Source of the DNA: an uncultured Clostridia bacterium | Lineage (GTDB): Bacteria; Bacillota; Clostridia; Oscillospirales; Acutalibacteraceae | Direction of reading: 5' to 3' | Assembly: GCA_927362715.1 (NCBI GenBank) | Contig: CAKMIX010000004.1 | Span: forward strand, 62,001 to 126,000 | DNA: 64,000 nt | Part shown: one piece after another, positions 40,850 through 48,502 of the stretch | Layout: each line of letters begins with the position of its first letter | Numbering within the stretch: position 1 is the first letter of the stretch | Notes under the pieces: model-generated | What the model was told of the DNA's origin: nothing | Databases searched by the model: none | The model's input: only the letters and a program-made list of their open reading frames with translations | Translations under genes and position numbers: made by a program

Positions 40850-42601
40850 TTAGCGGTAATCCTCCCGCGTATTTAAGAATTTCTTTTCCTCCGGCAGCAG
40901 GTCAAGACCAATCGTGCCGCCCGGGTTCATCAAGTAATCGGGATCGAAATAGTTTTTGAGCACTTTGAATACGCCGTATTCCTTTTCGCCGATATACCCC
41001 TCCAGCCACGGGGCAAACATCTTGCCGATGCCGTGGTGGTGCGAAATGGCGGCGCCCGATTTCTGGATCGCGTCGAGAATGGTGGTGTGGTAGCGTTTGA
41101 ATGCGTCCGCGTCGTTCATCTTGGTGATGAAAATGAAATACAGGTTCGCGCCCTGCGGGTAGCAGTGCGACATATGCGTGGTCACGACGGTGTTGGGCAG
41201 CGCGTGGCAGACCTTGCGCACGTCGCGGTGCACCTGCGCCATGTTCGACCAGTTCACGGTGCATTCCAGCGTGTCGGTGATGACGCTGAAATCCATCAGC
41301 GTGTCGCGCAGGTACGGGTCGTTGAAGCGGCCCTTTTCCCAGCTCTTTGTGACATAGCCCGTCATCGGCATCGCACCGTGCTTGAGCGCGATCTTGGCAA
41401 TGTTTTTCGCCACGTTCTTGGAAAAGCCCTTTTCGCCGTCGGTAAAGCCTAAGAACATGCAGCGTTCCATGTCCTTAAAGCCGAATTTGTCAAGCAGGGG
41501 CTCCAGCGGGGTCTCATCCACGTTATAGAGCTTGAGCATCAGGTGCGTTTCCTCGGGATCGGAAAGGCGGAATACCGAGGAGTAGCCGCATTCGCACTGC
41601 ATCATCTCGCGTGCGGCGTCCATAGCGATCTCCCAATTCTTGAACATGTAGGAGAAACGCTTGCGGTTTTCGGGCATCCAGCGGAACACGCGCAGCGTGA
41701 CCTCTGTCAGCACACCGAATGTGCCCTCCGAGCCCATCATAATCTGGTTGAGGTTCGGACCCGTTGCTTCGCGCGGGTAATGGCTCGTAACAATGCGCCC
41801 GATGGGCGTCGCATATTTTTGCGAGAGCACGATGTCCGTGATCGTGCCGTAATAGGTGCTGTTCTGCCCGGCACCGCGCGTGACCGTCCAGCCGCCGACG
41901 CTGCTGTACTCAAAGGACTGCGGGAAGTGCCCGCAGGTATAAGCGCGCTTTGCGCCGAAGAGCTTCGGCGCGCTTTGCAGCGTTTCTTCGAGCTTCGGGC
42001 CGGACATGCCCGCCTGCACGGTGATGGTCTGGTCGGTTTCGTTAAAGCTGATGACCTTATTGAAGCGTTTGCGCATGTCAAGCGTCATCCCGCCTTTAAC
42101 GGCCTCCATACCGCGCGTGACAGAGCTGCCGCCGCCGTAGACATACAGCGGGATCTTATTTTCAACCGCATATGCCACAAGCTGCTCGACCTGCTCGGTT
42201 GTGTCTGGATAGACAACTACATCCGGCAGATTTTCGATCTGCTTGTGCCGCAGACGCAAAAGGTCATAGCCCGTGCAGCCGTAAGCGACCGCAAGGCGAG
42301 GGTAGTCCTCAGTCGTTACGAACTCGTCGCCGACGATCTTTTTGAGCGCTTCGACATGCTTCGGGTCGATTTTGGAAGGGTAATCCGACAGATCGACCTT
42401 ATCAAAGCCGATGTCGTCGGTGTAATCCTTGAAATCGTCGTCGGTCATTTTGAAGGTTTCCTTCATCAGCTTGTAAAGGGATTCCTTCGGGTATTTGAAA
42501 AATTCGGGGTCGCCCCAGCGGAAGATCGAACGGTAGCTGCCCTCCGGCGCGGGGGTCAGCACCCATTTCGGCTCAAAGCCCTTATACGGTTTGTTGCTCA
42601 T
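40850..42601 (-). CDS. FAD-dependent alkyldihydroxyacetonephosphate synthase-like protein
   Basis: A 583-aa flavoprotein with an FAD_binding_4 (VAO-type) domain (about 105-290; PDVVVYPDTTEQVEQLVAYA, VYGGGSSVTRG, GGWTVTRGAGQNS) and an FAD-oxidase C-terminal domain. Near the C terminus it carries SHHHGIGK (about residue 522), and about 33 residues earlier GANLYFIFI. These match the catalytic HHH and Tyr segments I recall for alkyl-DHAP synthase (AGPS); glycolate or D-lactate oxidases normally show EHGIG instead. It would exchange the acyl group of acyl-DHAP for a fatty alcohol, but that substrate is inferred. Last gene of the five-gene operon; its ATG overlaps the FGGY kinase stop by 4 nt. Confidence 0.72.
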   Translation of the reverse strand: MSNKPYKGFEPKWVLTPAPEGSYRSIFRWGDPEFFKYPKESLYKLMKETFKMTDDDFKDYTDDIGFDKVDLSDYPSKIDPKHVEALKKIVGDEFVTTEDYPRLAVAYGCTGYDLLRLRHKQIENLPDVVVYPDTTEQVEQLVAYAVENKIPLYVYGGGSSVTRGMEAVKGGMTLDMRKRFNKVISFNETDQTITVQAGMSGPKLEETLQSAPKLFGAKRAYTCGHFPQSFEYSSVGGWTVTRGAGQNSTYYGTITDIVLSQKYATPIGRIVTSHYPREATGPNLNQIMMGSEGTFGVLTEVTLRVFRWMPENRKRFSYMFKNWEIAMDAAREMMQCECGYSSVFRLSDPEETHLMLKLYNVDETPLEPLLDKFGFKDMERCMFLGFTDGEKGFSKNVAKNIAKIALKHGAMPMTGYVTKSWEKGRFNDPYLRDTLMDFSVITDTLECTVNWSNMAQVHRDVRKVCHALPNTVVTTHMSHCYPQGANLYFIFITKMNDADAFKRYHTTILDAIQKSGAAISHHHGIGKMFAPWLEGYIGEKEYGVFKVLKNYFDPDYLMNPGGTIGLDLLPEEKKFLNTREDYR

Positions 42602-44160
42602 TCAATATCTCTCCTTTTTGTGATTTTGATGATTCTGCGGTAAATGGGTTCCAAACGGCGGAAGACCTTATTGTACGCGCCCGTGTACAAGTCCATATAG
42701 GTCTCGTGCTCCGTTTTACGGGGCGTGAACACATCGGTCTCGTGCACCATATGTGCGATCGCATCGTCATAATCCCGGAAAACGCCTTTTGCAAGAAACG
42801 CGACCATCGCCGAGCCTACGGAGCAGGCCTCGTGCGTCTGGATGCGCTTGACGGGGACCCCGAACACATCTGCGGTGATCTGGCAGACGATGTCGCTGCG
42901 CGCGCCGCCGCCGCCGACGAATACTTCGTCGATATGCAGTTTGGCGCGTTTTTGCAGGATCTCCAGAGAGTGGTACAGCTCAAAGGCGATGCCCTCAATG
43001 ATCGCACGGTAAAAATGCAAATGGGTGTGGTAGTCGGCAAAGCCGATAACCGCCCCGCGCGAGGTCGGGTTGATAACGCCCGGCGTCCAGTACGGCTGCA
43101 ACAGCAGCCCCTCGCAGCCCGGCGGAAGACGCTCAATATATTTGTCCAAAAGCTGTTCGGGTGCGCAGCCCAGAACGCTTGCCTCTTCGCGCTCCGCTGC
43201 GCCGAATTCTTTCACGAACCAGGACACCAGCCAAAAGCCGCGGTAAATTTCGATCTCCGGGTTGAAAAGATGGTTCGGAACGGCAGGGTAGGCGGGCATG
43301 AACTGCTGCGGTTCCACGTAATTCTCCACGGCGATCTGCACGGTCGCGGTTGTTCCAAAGGAGATCGCGGCGCGGTTGGACTTTACGACCGAAAGCCCCA
43401 GTGTCTCGCAGCCCTTATCCGATCCCGTTGCGATCAGCGGAAGACCTGCGGGAACGCCGCTGTGTTGGGAGAATTCTTCTGTGATTTGCCCGATCACTTC
43501 GCCCGATTTCACAAGCGGGCACAGCTTTTCATTTTCCACGTAGCAGACGCATTTTGTAAAGCTCGAATCTTTTTTCCAAACACGGTGCTTGTAGTCAAAG
43601 GGAATGTGCCCGATCATGTTTGCCTCGGAATCCGCCAGCACACCTGTCATTTTGTAATTGAGATAGGTTGGCAGCATCACATAGTGCGCCGTTTTTTTCC
43701 AAAGCTCCGGCTGGTTTTGCCGGATCCAGTTGGAGGCGGAAGCACGGTAGAGGATCTTGCTTGCCTCCTCCATACCTGCCAAGCGGAAGATCCATTTTTT
43801 CCACAAGGGGAACGGATCGTCAAAATCCGCCTGTCGTTTGTCCAGCCACAAAATGATGTCGCGAAGCGGCTCGTTGTTTTCGTCCAGACACAGCACCGTA
43901 TCGCGAATGGTCGTGATCGTCACGGCAAGGATGTTTTGCAGCTTATCCTTGTTGCGTTCGCAAACAACTTTTCCCGCTTCGCATATGCGGTCGTAATAAA
44001 AGTCGGGACGCTGCTCCGCCCATCCGGGATTGCGCGAATAATACGGTTCATCGTATTTGATCTGGTGAAAATCCGCAAAGCTGCCGTCGGGGCGAACCAA
44101 CAGGCAGCGTGCGCTTTGCGTGCCGACGTCAAAGGTCAGCACGAGCTGTGTGTCATCCAT
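42598..44160 (-). CDS. FGGY-family carbohydrate kinase
   Basis: A 520-aa ATP-dependent kinase. The N-terminal phosphate-binding loop is LTFDVGTQSARCLLV, the second subdomain shows GTTATVQIAVEN, and the C-terminal FGGY signature region is EVFVGGGGARSDIVCQITADVFG. It lacks the glycerol-kinase markers (DQGTTSSR, WQDRR) and instead has ILWLDKRQAD, so the substrate is more likely another polyol or ketose. GGGAGG precedes the ATG. It sits between the DUF1667 gene (5 nt gap) and the AGPS-like gene. Confidence 0.85.
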   Translation of the reverse strand: MDDTQLVLTFDVGTQSARCLLVRPDGSFADFHQIKYDEPYYSRNPGWAEQRPDFYYDRICEAGKVVCERNKDKLQNILAVTITTIRDTVLCLDENNEPLRDIILWLDKRQADFDDPFPLWKKWIFRLAGMEEASKILYRASASNWIRQNQPELWKKTAHYVMLPTYLNYKMTGVLADSEANMIGHIPFDYKHRVWKKDSSFTKCVCYVENEKLCPLVKSGEVIGQITEEFSQHSGVPAGLPLIATGSDKGCETLGLSVVKSNRAAISFGTTATVQIAVENYVEPQQFMPAYPAVPNHLFNPEIEIYRGFWLVSWFVKEFGAAEREEASVLGCAPEQLLDKYIERLPPGCEGLLLQPYWTPGVINPTSRGAVIGFADYHTHLHFYRAIIEGIAFELYHSLEILQKRAKLHIDEVFVGGGGARSDIVCQITADVFGVPVKRIQTHEACSVGSAMVAFLAKGVFRDYDDAIAHMVHETDVFTPRKTEHETYMDLYTGAYNKVFRRLEPIYRRIIKITKRRDIE

Positions 44161-44165
44161 GGCAG

Positions 44166-44534
44166 TTACCTCCCTTCACCCGTGTACAGCATATCGGACG
44201 TGGCAATAACGTCTACCCCAAGCCCCAGGACGTTTTGGATCACCGCATCGCCGCGCCGCACACGCTCTTTTACGACCGTATGGTTGATCTCCCGCATCAC
44301 GTCAAATATGCGGTCTTTCGGGATGTCCGCGGAAACGCGGACGGGGAGTACCGGCGCTTCCGGAAAATCGGTGCGCACCGTGGAGCAGATGGTGCGCATG
44401 GGTGCCGTCATTTCGGAAACGGCAAACTGTTCGCCGCGCTTGCAGCTGTTGCCGGAGACAACATATGCACCGTCTTTTTCTTCAATGTGCATGGTGCAGC
44501 CGCGCGGGCAGACGATACAGACGAGCTCATCCAT
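44166..44534 (-). CDS. DUF1667 protein (GlpABC-associated Cys-rich)
   Basis: A 122-aa protein with VCIVCPRGCTMHI and GNSCKRGEQFAVSE, four Cys that could bind an Fe-S cluster or zinc. DUF1667 proteins are found beside the paired flavoproteins of anaerobic glycerol-3-phosphate dehydrogenase-like complexes, probably as an electron-transfer or assembly subunit. Its start overlaps the end of the upstream flavoprotein gene by 8 nt, consistent with coupled translation and a stable complex. Confidence 0.85.
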   Translation of the reverse strand: MDELVCIVCPRGCTMHIEEKDGAYVVSGNSCKRGEQFAVSEMTAPMRTICSTVRTDFPEAPVLPVRVSADIPKDRIFDVMREINHTVVKERVRRGDAVIQNVLGLGVDVIATSDMLYTGEGR

Positions 44535-45789
44535 TTGCTTTCACCTCGATATCAAATTCGATTTTCGAAGATGCGTCCAACGGATATTTCGAAAAATCCA
44601 CCGTCAGCCGTTCCATTTCCGGCGGACGCAGGAACGGATACTTTTTGGAAAATACCTCGTTCCCGTCTATCCGCATTTTAAAGGTGCAGTTGTTCAAAAT
44701 GTCGCGGCTGCGGAAATACAGCACCGTTTCGCGGTTATCTGCATCCAGATCGAGCCGCTGCGGCACGATATAGGAGAGCATTTTTGTTGCGTTTATCGGT
44801 ATTTCCTGTCGCTTTTTACGCACATACAGCGCCGCGTTTTTGCCTGCGCATTCGCCGCTTTCGGAAACATAGTCCACAAGGTCGTTCACATGTAAAGCGT
44901 TCCCGCAGGAAAATACGCCGTCCACCGAGGTCATCAGCTGTCCGTTGCACAGGGGGCCTTTGGTTTTCGGATCGATCTCTACGCCCAAGGATTCCGCCAG
45001 CTCGTTTTCGGGGATCAACCCAACAGACAATATCAGCGCATCGCATTCTATGATTTGTTCCGTACCGGCGAGCGGCTGCATTTTATCATCTACTTCTGCG
45101 ATCTCTACGGCGGTCAGGCGGTCGTCGCCGAATACGCGCGTGACCGTATGGGAGAGATACAGCGGAATGTCATAGTCGTGCAGGCACTGGTGGATATTGC
45201 GCGTGAGTCCCGAGGGCGTGGGCTTTGCCTCGTAAACGCCCAGCACCTTGGCACCCTCCAGCGTGAGCCGCCGAGCCATAATAAGACCGATGTCGCCGCT
45301 GCCCAAAATAACACATCGCTTCGTCGGAAGCTCGCCTAAAAGGTTAGTTAAATGCTGCGCCGTACCTGCGGTGAATACGCCTGCCGGGCGCGTGCCGTGA
45401 ATGGAGACCTGCTTTGCGGTACGTTCCCGGCAGCCGGTGGAAAGCACCAGCGTTTTGGCCTCGATCGTTTCTACGCCGTCACGCGAAACGAGCGTCACAT
45501 GAAAGCCGCCGCCTTGTGCGGGTACGATGCGGGTCACAAAGGTCAGCGTCATCGCGGGGATATCCGCTTTGTGGAACGCATCGATAAACCGTTCCGCATA
45601 TTCGGGACCCGACAGCTTCTCCCCAAATCGCACAAGCCCGAAGCCGTCGTGGATGCATTGCTTTAAAATACCGCCGAGCCGCGCTTCACGTTCGATAAGC
45701 AGCGTGTTCGCACCGTTCTCGTGCGCCGCTATTGCCGCAGCAAGCCCCGCAGGGCCGCCGCCGATAACGACCGTGTCGAATGTACGCAT
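44527..45789 (-). CDS. NAD(P)/FAD-dependent oxidoreductase
   Basis: A 420-aa two-dinucleotide-binding flavoprotein: FAD motif VVIGGGPAGLAAAIAAHENG at the N terminus, CIHDGFGLVRFGEKLSGPEY, STGCRERT, NAD motif CVILGSGDIGLIMARRL and the C-terminal FAD block VDGVFSCGNALHVNDLVDYV. In such clusters it partners the GlpA-like protein and DUF1667, passing electrons from the substrate dehydrogenase to NAD(P) or another acceptor. It lies 12 nt after the preceding gene. The name GlpB is not used because the substrate is unproven. Confidence 0.85.
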   Translation of the reverse strand: MRTFDTVVIGGGPAGLAAAIAAHENGANTLLIEREARLGGILKQCIHDGFGLVRFGEKLSGPEYAERFIDAFHKADIPAMTLTFVTRIVPAQGGGFHVTLVSRDGVETIEAKTLVLSTGCRERTAKQVSIHGTRPAGVFTAGTAQHLTNLLGELPTKRCVILGSGDIGLIMARRLTLEGAKVLGVYEAKPTPSGLTRNIHQCLHDYDIPLYLSHTVTRVFGDDRLTAVEIAEVDDKMQPLAGTEQIIECDALILSVGLIPENELAESLGVEIDPKTKGPLCNGQLMTSVDGVFSCGNALHVNDLVDYVSESGECAGKNAALYVRKKRQEIPINATKMLSYIVPQRLDLDADNRETVLYFRSRDILNNCTFKMRIDGNEVFSKKYPFLRPPEMERLTVDFSKYPLDASSKIEFDIEVKANG

Positions 45790-45801
45790 CCCTTTCCCTC
45801 C

Positions 45802-47505
45802 TTATTTCGTTCTGCCGAACGTAATGGTCGATTCCGCAGAGGATTTTTTGACTTCGCTTAAAGGCACGCCTAAAAACTCGGCAATGATCTGCATCACTGG
45901 CGGGGAACAGAAGCCCCCCTGGCAGCGTCCCATGCCGGGGCGCACGCGCTTCTTTACGCCGTCCACGGTCGGTACGCAGATGGGGGAGCGCAGAGCGTCT
46001 AAAATCTCCCCTTTGCTTACTTCTTCGCAGCGGCAGACCATAATGCCGTAATCGGGATTTTTGCGGATCATCTCGGCGCGCTGTTCATCGCTCATTTCCC
46101 GCAGAACGGGCACGCCGTGCCGGATGGGGGAAAAGTCTGCGTTCTTTTCCACCGCTATTTCTTTTTTGAGCATATCTACCGCCATGTCGGCGATGTCAAG
46201 CGCAACGGCGGGGGCTGTGGTCAGCCCCGGGGACTGGATGCCTGCGCAGTGGATGAGGTTTTTTGTCTTGCGCCCGCGCTCGATGATGAAGTCCTCTTCA
46301 AAGGTCGGGGCGCGCACACCGGTGAAATAGGTGATGATATCCCGCTCGGAAAGGCGCGGCATGGTCTTTTTCTGCTTGGCGAACACATGCTCAATGCTTT
46401 CCCTGCGCGTGGCGACATTTTCCTTTTCATAGGTTTCTACTGCGTCGGGTCCCACAAGCAGATTGTCATGCACCGTGTGCAGAATGCCGCCGCCCTTGGA
46501 GTGCGTCTTACTGCGGGTGATCTCTTTGATAGAAGCGATCGAGTGCATGAATGCCCCCGCTTTTTTGTCGAGAATGGAGTTTGTACCGCGCCGCGGATGA
46601 ATGGAAAAGAAGCGGTCGCCTGCCATTTTGGCAATATCCTCTGAAAACACGCCGGCAGCGTTGATCACAAGATGCGGATAAATCGTGCCGCGGTTGGTTT
46701 CCACACTTTTGATTTTTCCGTTTTCGAGCTGCATGGAAAGTACGGCGGTGTTGAGCGCCACCTCTGCGCCGTTTTGCACGGCGTTTTCGGCATAAGCGAT
46801 CGTCAGCCCGTAGGGACACACGCACCCTGAGGAGGGGTTGGATATCGCAAATTTGAATTCCTCGCCGAAATTCGGCTCTGCGCGGTGCAGTTCTTCGCCG
46901 GAGATCAGCTTGGTGTCGGAAATGCCGTCGTGCTGTTTGCGCCATAAGCAGTAGAGCGCCACAAGCGGCTTTAAGTATCCTTTATTAAAGCACACATATT
47001 GCCCTACACGCCGAAACGGTACGTCCAGCTCTTTACAGACCTGTGCATACATCGCATTGCCTTTTCGTATGTAGTGGTGTTTCAAAGAGCCTTTGGAAAG
47101 GTCAATGCCCGGGTGTACTTCGCCGTCGTTTCTGCCGGAAGCCTGCAGCGCAAGGTCAGGCTCTTTGTCTACGAGCAGAATATCGAGCTTCCATCTGGAA
47201 AGTTCTCGCGCGATGCTCACGCCCGAAATGCCGCCGCCGATAATCAGTACGTCGGGCTTTCTGCCATCCAGTGCATCATCGTGAAGAGACGGCAGACGCA
47301 TCGGCGTGTCTTTTACCTCGTCACAGACGATGTCGTTGACAACGTGGGTGGTGCTGTATTTGGTCGCAGCAGTTTGGCAGGCATCCACCACGTCTTTCCA
47401 TGTGGGCAAATGCCCCTGCAAAACGATGCATCCGTTGCGCAGTATCGCGCGCACCGCGCCGCCGTAGCGGGCATACAGCTTTTTATTGATCCTTACAAGC
47501 GACAT
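45802..47505 (-). CDS. GlpA-like FAD dehydrogenase with BON-like N terminus and [2Fe-2S] C terminus
   Basis: A 567-aa flavoprotein and first gene of the operon. Residues 1 to about 60 (GGAVRAILRNGCIVLQGHLP, STTHVVNDI) resemble a BON-like domain. The DAO fold starts VLIIGGGISGVSIARELS (about 75), then QASGRNDGEVHPGIDLSKG and NAAGVFSEDIAKMAG. The C-terminal BFD-like Fe-S domain has VCRCEEVSKGEI and GMGRCQGGFCSPP. GlpA/GlpO-type enzymes oxidise sn-glycerol 3-phosphate to DHAP; a related phosphorylated polyol is possible. Start ATG 47505 with AAAGGA upstream; an earlier ATG (47550) lies inside the operator. Confidence 0.82.
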   Translation of the reverse strand: MSLVRINKKLYARYGGAVRAILRNGCIVLQGHLPTWKDVVDACQTAATKYSTTHVVNDIVCDEVKDTPMRLPSLHDDALDGRKPDVLIIGGGISGVSIARELSRWKLDILLVDKEPDLALQASGRNDGEVHPGIDLSKGSLKHHYIRKGNAMYAQVCKELDVPFRRVGQYVCFNKGYLKPLVALYCLWRKQHDGISDTKLISGEELHRAEPNFGEEFKFAISNPSSGCVCPYGLTIAYAENAVQNGAEVALNTAVLSMQLENGKIKSVETNRGTIYPHLVINAAGVFSEDIAKMAGDRFFSIHPRRGTNSILDKKAGAFMHSIASIKEITRSKTHSKGGGILHTVHDNLLVGPDAVETYEKENVATRRESIEHVFAKQKKTMPRLSERDIITYFTGVRAPTFEEDFIIERGRKTKNLIHCAGIQSPGLTTAPAVALDIADMAVDMLKKEIAVEKNADFSPIRHGVPVLREMSDEQRAEMIRKNPDYGIMVCRCEEVSKGEILDALRSPICVPTVDGVKKRVRPGMGRCQGGFCSPPVMQIIAEFLGVPLSEVKKSSAESTITFGRTK

Positions 47506-47548
47506 GCGGCATCCGTCCTTTCTGCCAATGGTTCCGCAATTCCGAGCC

Positions 47549-47570
47549 AAGTCGGTTAAACGACCGACTT
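47549..47570. promoter_or_regulatory. TetR-type operator
   Basis: Perfect inverted repeat AAGTCGGT-N6-ACCGACTT. It lies just downstream of the predicted minus-strand transcription start (about 47576), so a bound repressor would act as a roadblock. The divergent tetR gene is the obvious source of the regulator. Confidence 0.8.
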
Positions 47571-47582
47571 AATTCTTTTAAT

Positions 47583-47611
47583 AGAATAGTACACTTTGTC
47601 GAATTTGTCAA
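47583..47611 (-). promoter_or_regulatory. Promoter of the flavoprotein/FGGY operon
   Basis: On the minus strand TTGACA (47611-47606), a 17-bp spacer and TATTCT (47588-47583). Confidence 0.78.
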
Positions 47612-47679
47612 TAGTATATAAAAAAATAGGACAAGCTGTTAAAATATTATCAGATTTTTCGCTTTTTCGCGGAAAAGCG

Positions 47680-47708
47680 TTTACATATAGGTTCTTCCGT
47701 GTTACAAT
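47680..47708 (+). promoter_or_regulatory. Promoter of the tetR gene
   Basis: TTTACA at 47680-47685, a 17-bp spacer and TACAAT at 47703-47708. A further inverted repeat CGCTTTT-N6-AAAAGCG (47660-47679) abuts the -35 and could be a second regulatory site. Confidence 0.68.
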
Positions 47709-47740
47709 ATGCGCAACGCAATTTGGAAAGGGGTGTGTGG

Positions 47741-48316
47741 ATGGCGGCGCCCAGAAAAGAAAATGTCAAGGAGATCGTGCTCGACGCAACGGCAGCGTTG
47801 TTAAAAACAAATACATTTGCCGACCTGTCGCTGGCACAGATCGCAAAGGCGGCGGGCGTTTCCAAGGGGACGCTTTACTACCATTACAAAACCAAGGGCG
47901 AGATATTCTTTGATTTGACCGACCGCTACTTAAACGAACAGTGGGACGATTTCATCCGCTGGACGGAAAACAAGGAAAAGGACACATCCATCCGCCGCCT
48001 GGTCAAATATGTTGTTGAGCGAAACACGGCATCTTCGGAACTGCGTCTGCACCTGTTTTGTGAAGCGCAGACGGGGGACGAGGAATTGCGACAAAAGCTT
48101 GTAAAACGCTACGGCGAATTTCAAAAGCTCATCAGTGCAAAGATCTCGGAAAGAACCGACATTCCCGCAGACTTTCTGACGTGGCTCATTCTGCTCGTTT
48201 CCGACGGCATTATCGTGCAGGAGGCGATCGGCAACGCGGACTTTAACGCGGAAAGTTTTATTTCCACCGGCGCAAATCTTTTGGAAACGCTGCGGCTGCC
48301 GAAACCGGAACAATGA
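47741..48316 (+). CDS. TetR/AcrR-family regulator
   Basis: A 191-aa repressor. The N-terminal HTH is LDATAALLKTN-FADLSLAQIAKAAGVSKGTLYYHYKTK, with GVSKGTLYYHY as the recognition helix region. The C-terminal ligand domain is helical and unassigned. GGAAAGGGG lies upstream of the ATG. It is transcribed divergently from the five-gene flavoprotein/FGGY operon, with a perfect palindrome between them, and is closed by its own terminator, so local control is the simplest reading. TetR proteins next to AGPS-like or fatty-acid genes often sense acyl or alkyl ligands, but that is inference. Confidence 0.9.
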   Translation: MAAPRKENVKEIVLDATAALLKTNTFADLSLAQIAKAAGVSKGTLYYHYKTKGEIFFDLTDRYLNEQWDDFIRWTENKEKDTSIRRLVKYVVERNTASSELRLHLFCEAQTGDEELRQKLVKRYGEFQKLISAKISERTDIPADFLTWLILLVSDGIIVQEAIGNADFNAESFISTGANLLETLRLPKPEQ

Positions 48317-48332
48317 GAATTCCTGCCTTTTT

Positions 48333-48364
48333 CAGGCAGCCGTTTGACGCGGCTGCCTGTTTTT
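48333..48364 (+). terminator. Terminator of tetR
   Basis: A 10-bp stem CAGGCAGCCG/CGGCTGCCTG with a 7-nt loop, followed by TTTTT. Confidence 0.88.
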
Positions 48365-48401
48365 GATCTCAAAAAATTAAAATTTTTTACCACCTTTGCT
48401 C

Positions 48402-48430
48402 TTGCGTACAAAGCAAGCCCATGCTACAAT
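48402..48430 (+). promoter_or_regulatory. Promoter of the GH38 gene
   Basis: TTGCGT at 48402-48407, a 17-bp spacer and TACAAT at 48425-48430, with TGC immediately before the -10. Confidence 0.65.
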
Positions 48431-48502
48431 AGCCAAACGAGCCAACACGCCCGGCTGGTCGGGCGTAAGGCAGGATAGATACGGAAAGGAGCGGCGCGGC
48501 AA

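Noticed and set aside
42706..44895. Open frame of over 700 codons on the plus strand across the FGGY kinase and neighbours
   Set aside because: It spans three well-supported minus-strand genes, and its translation shows no domain.
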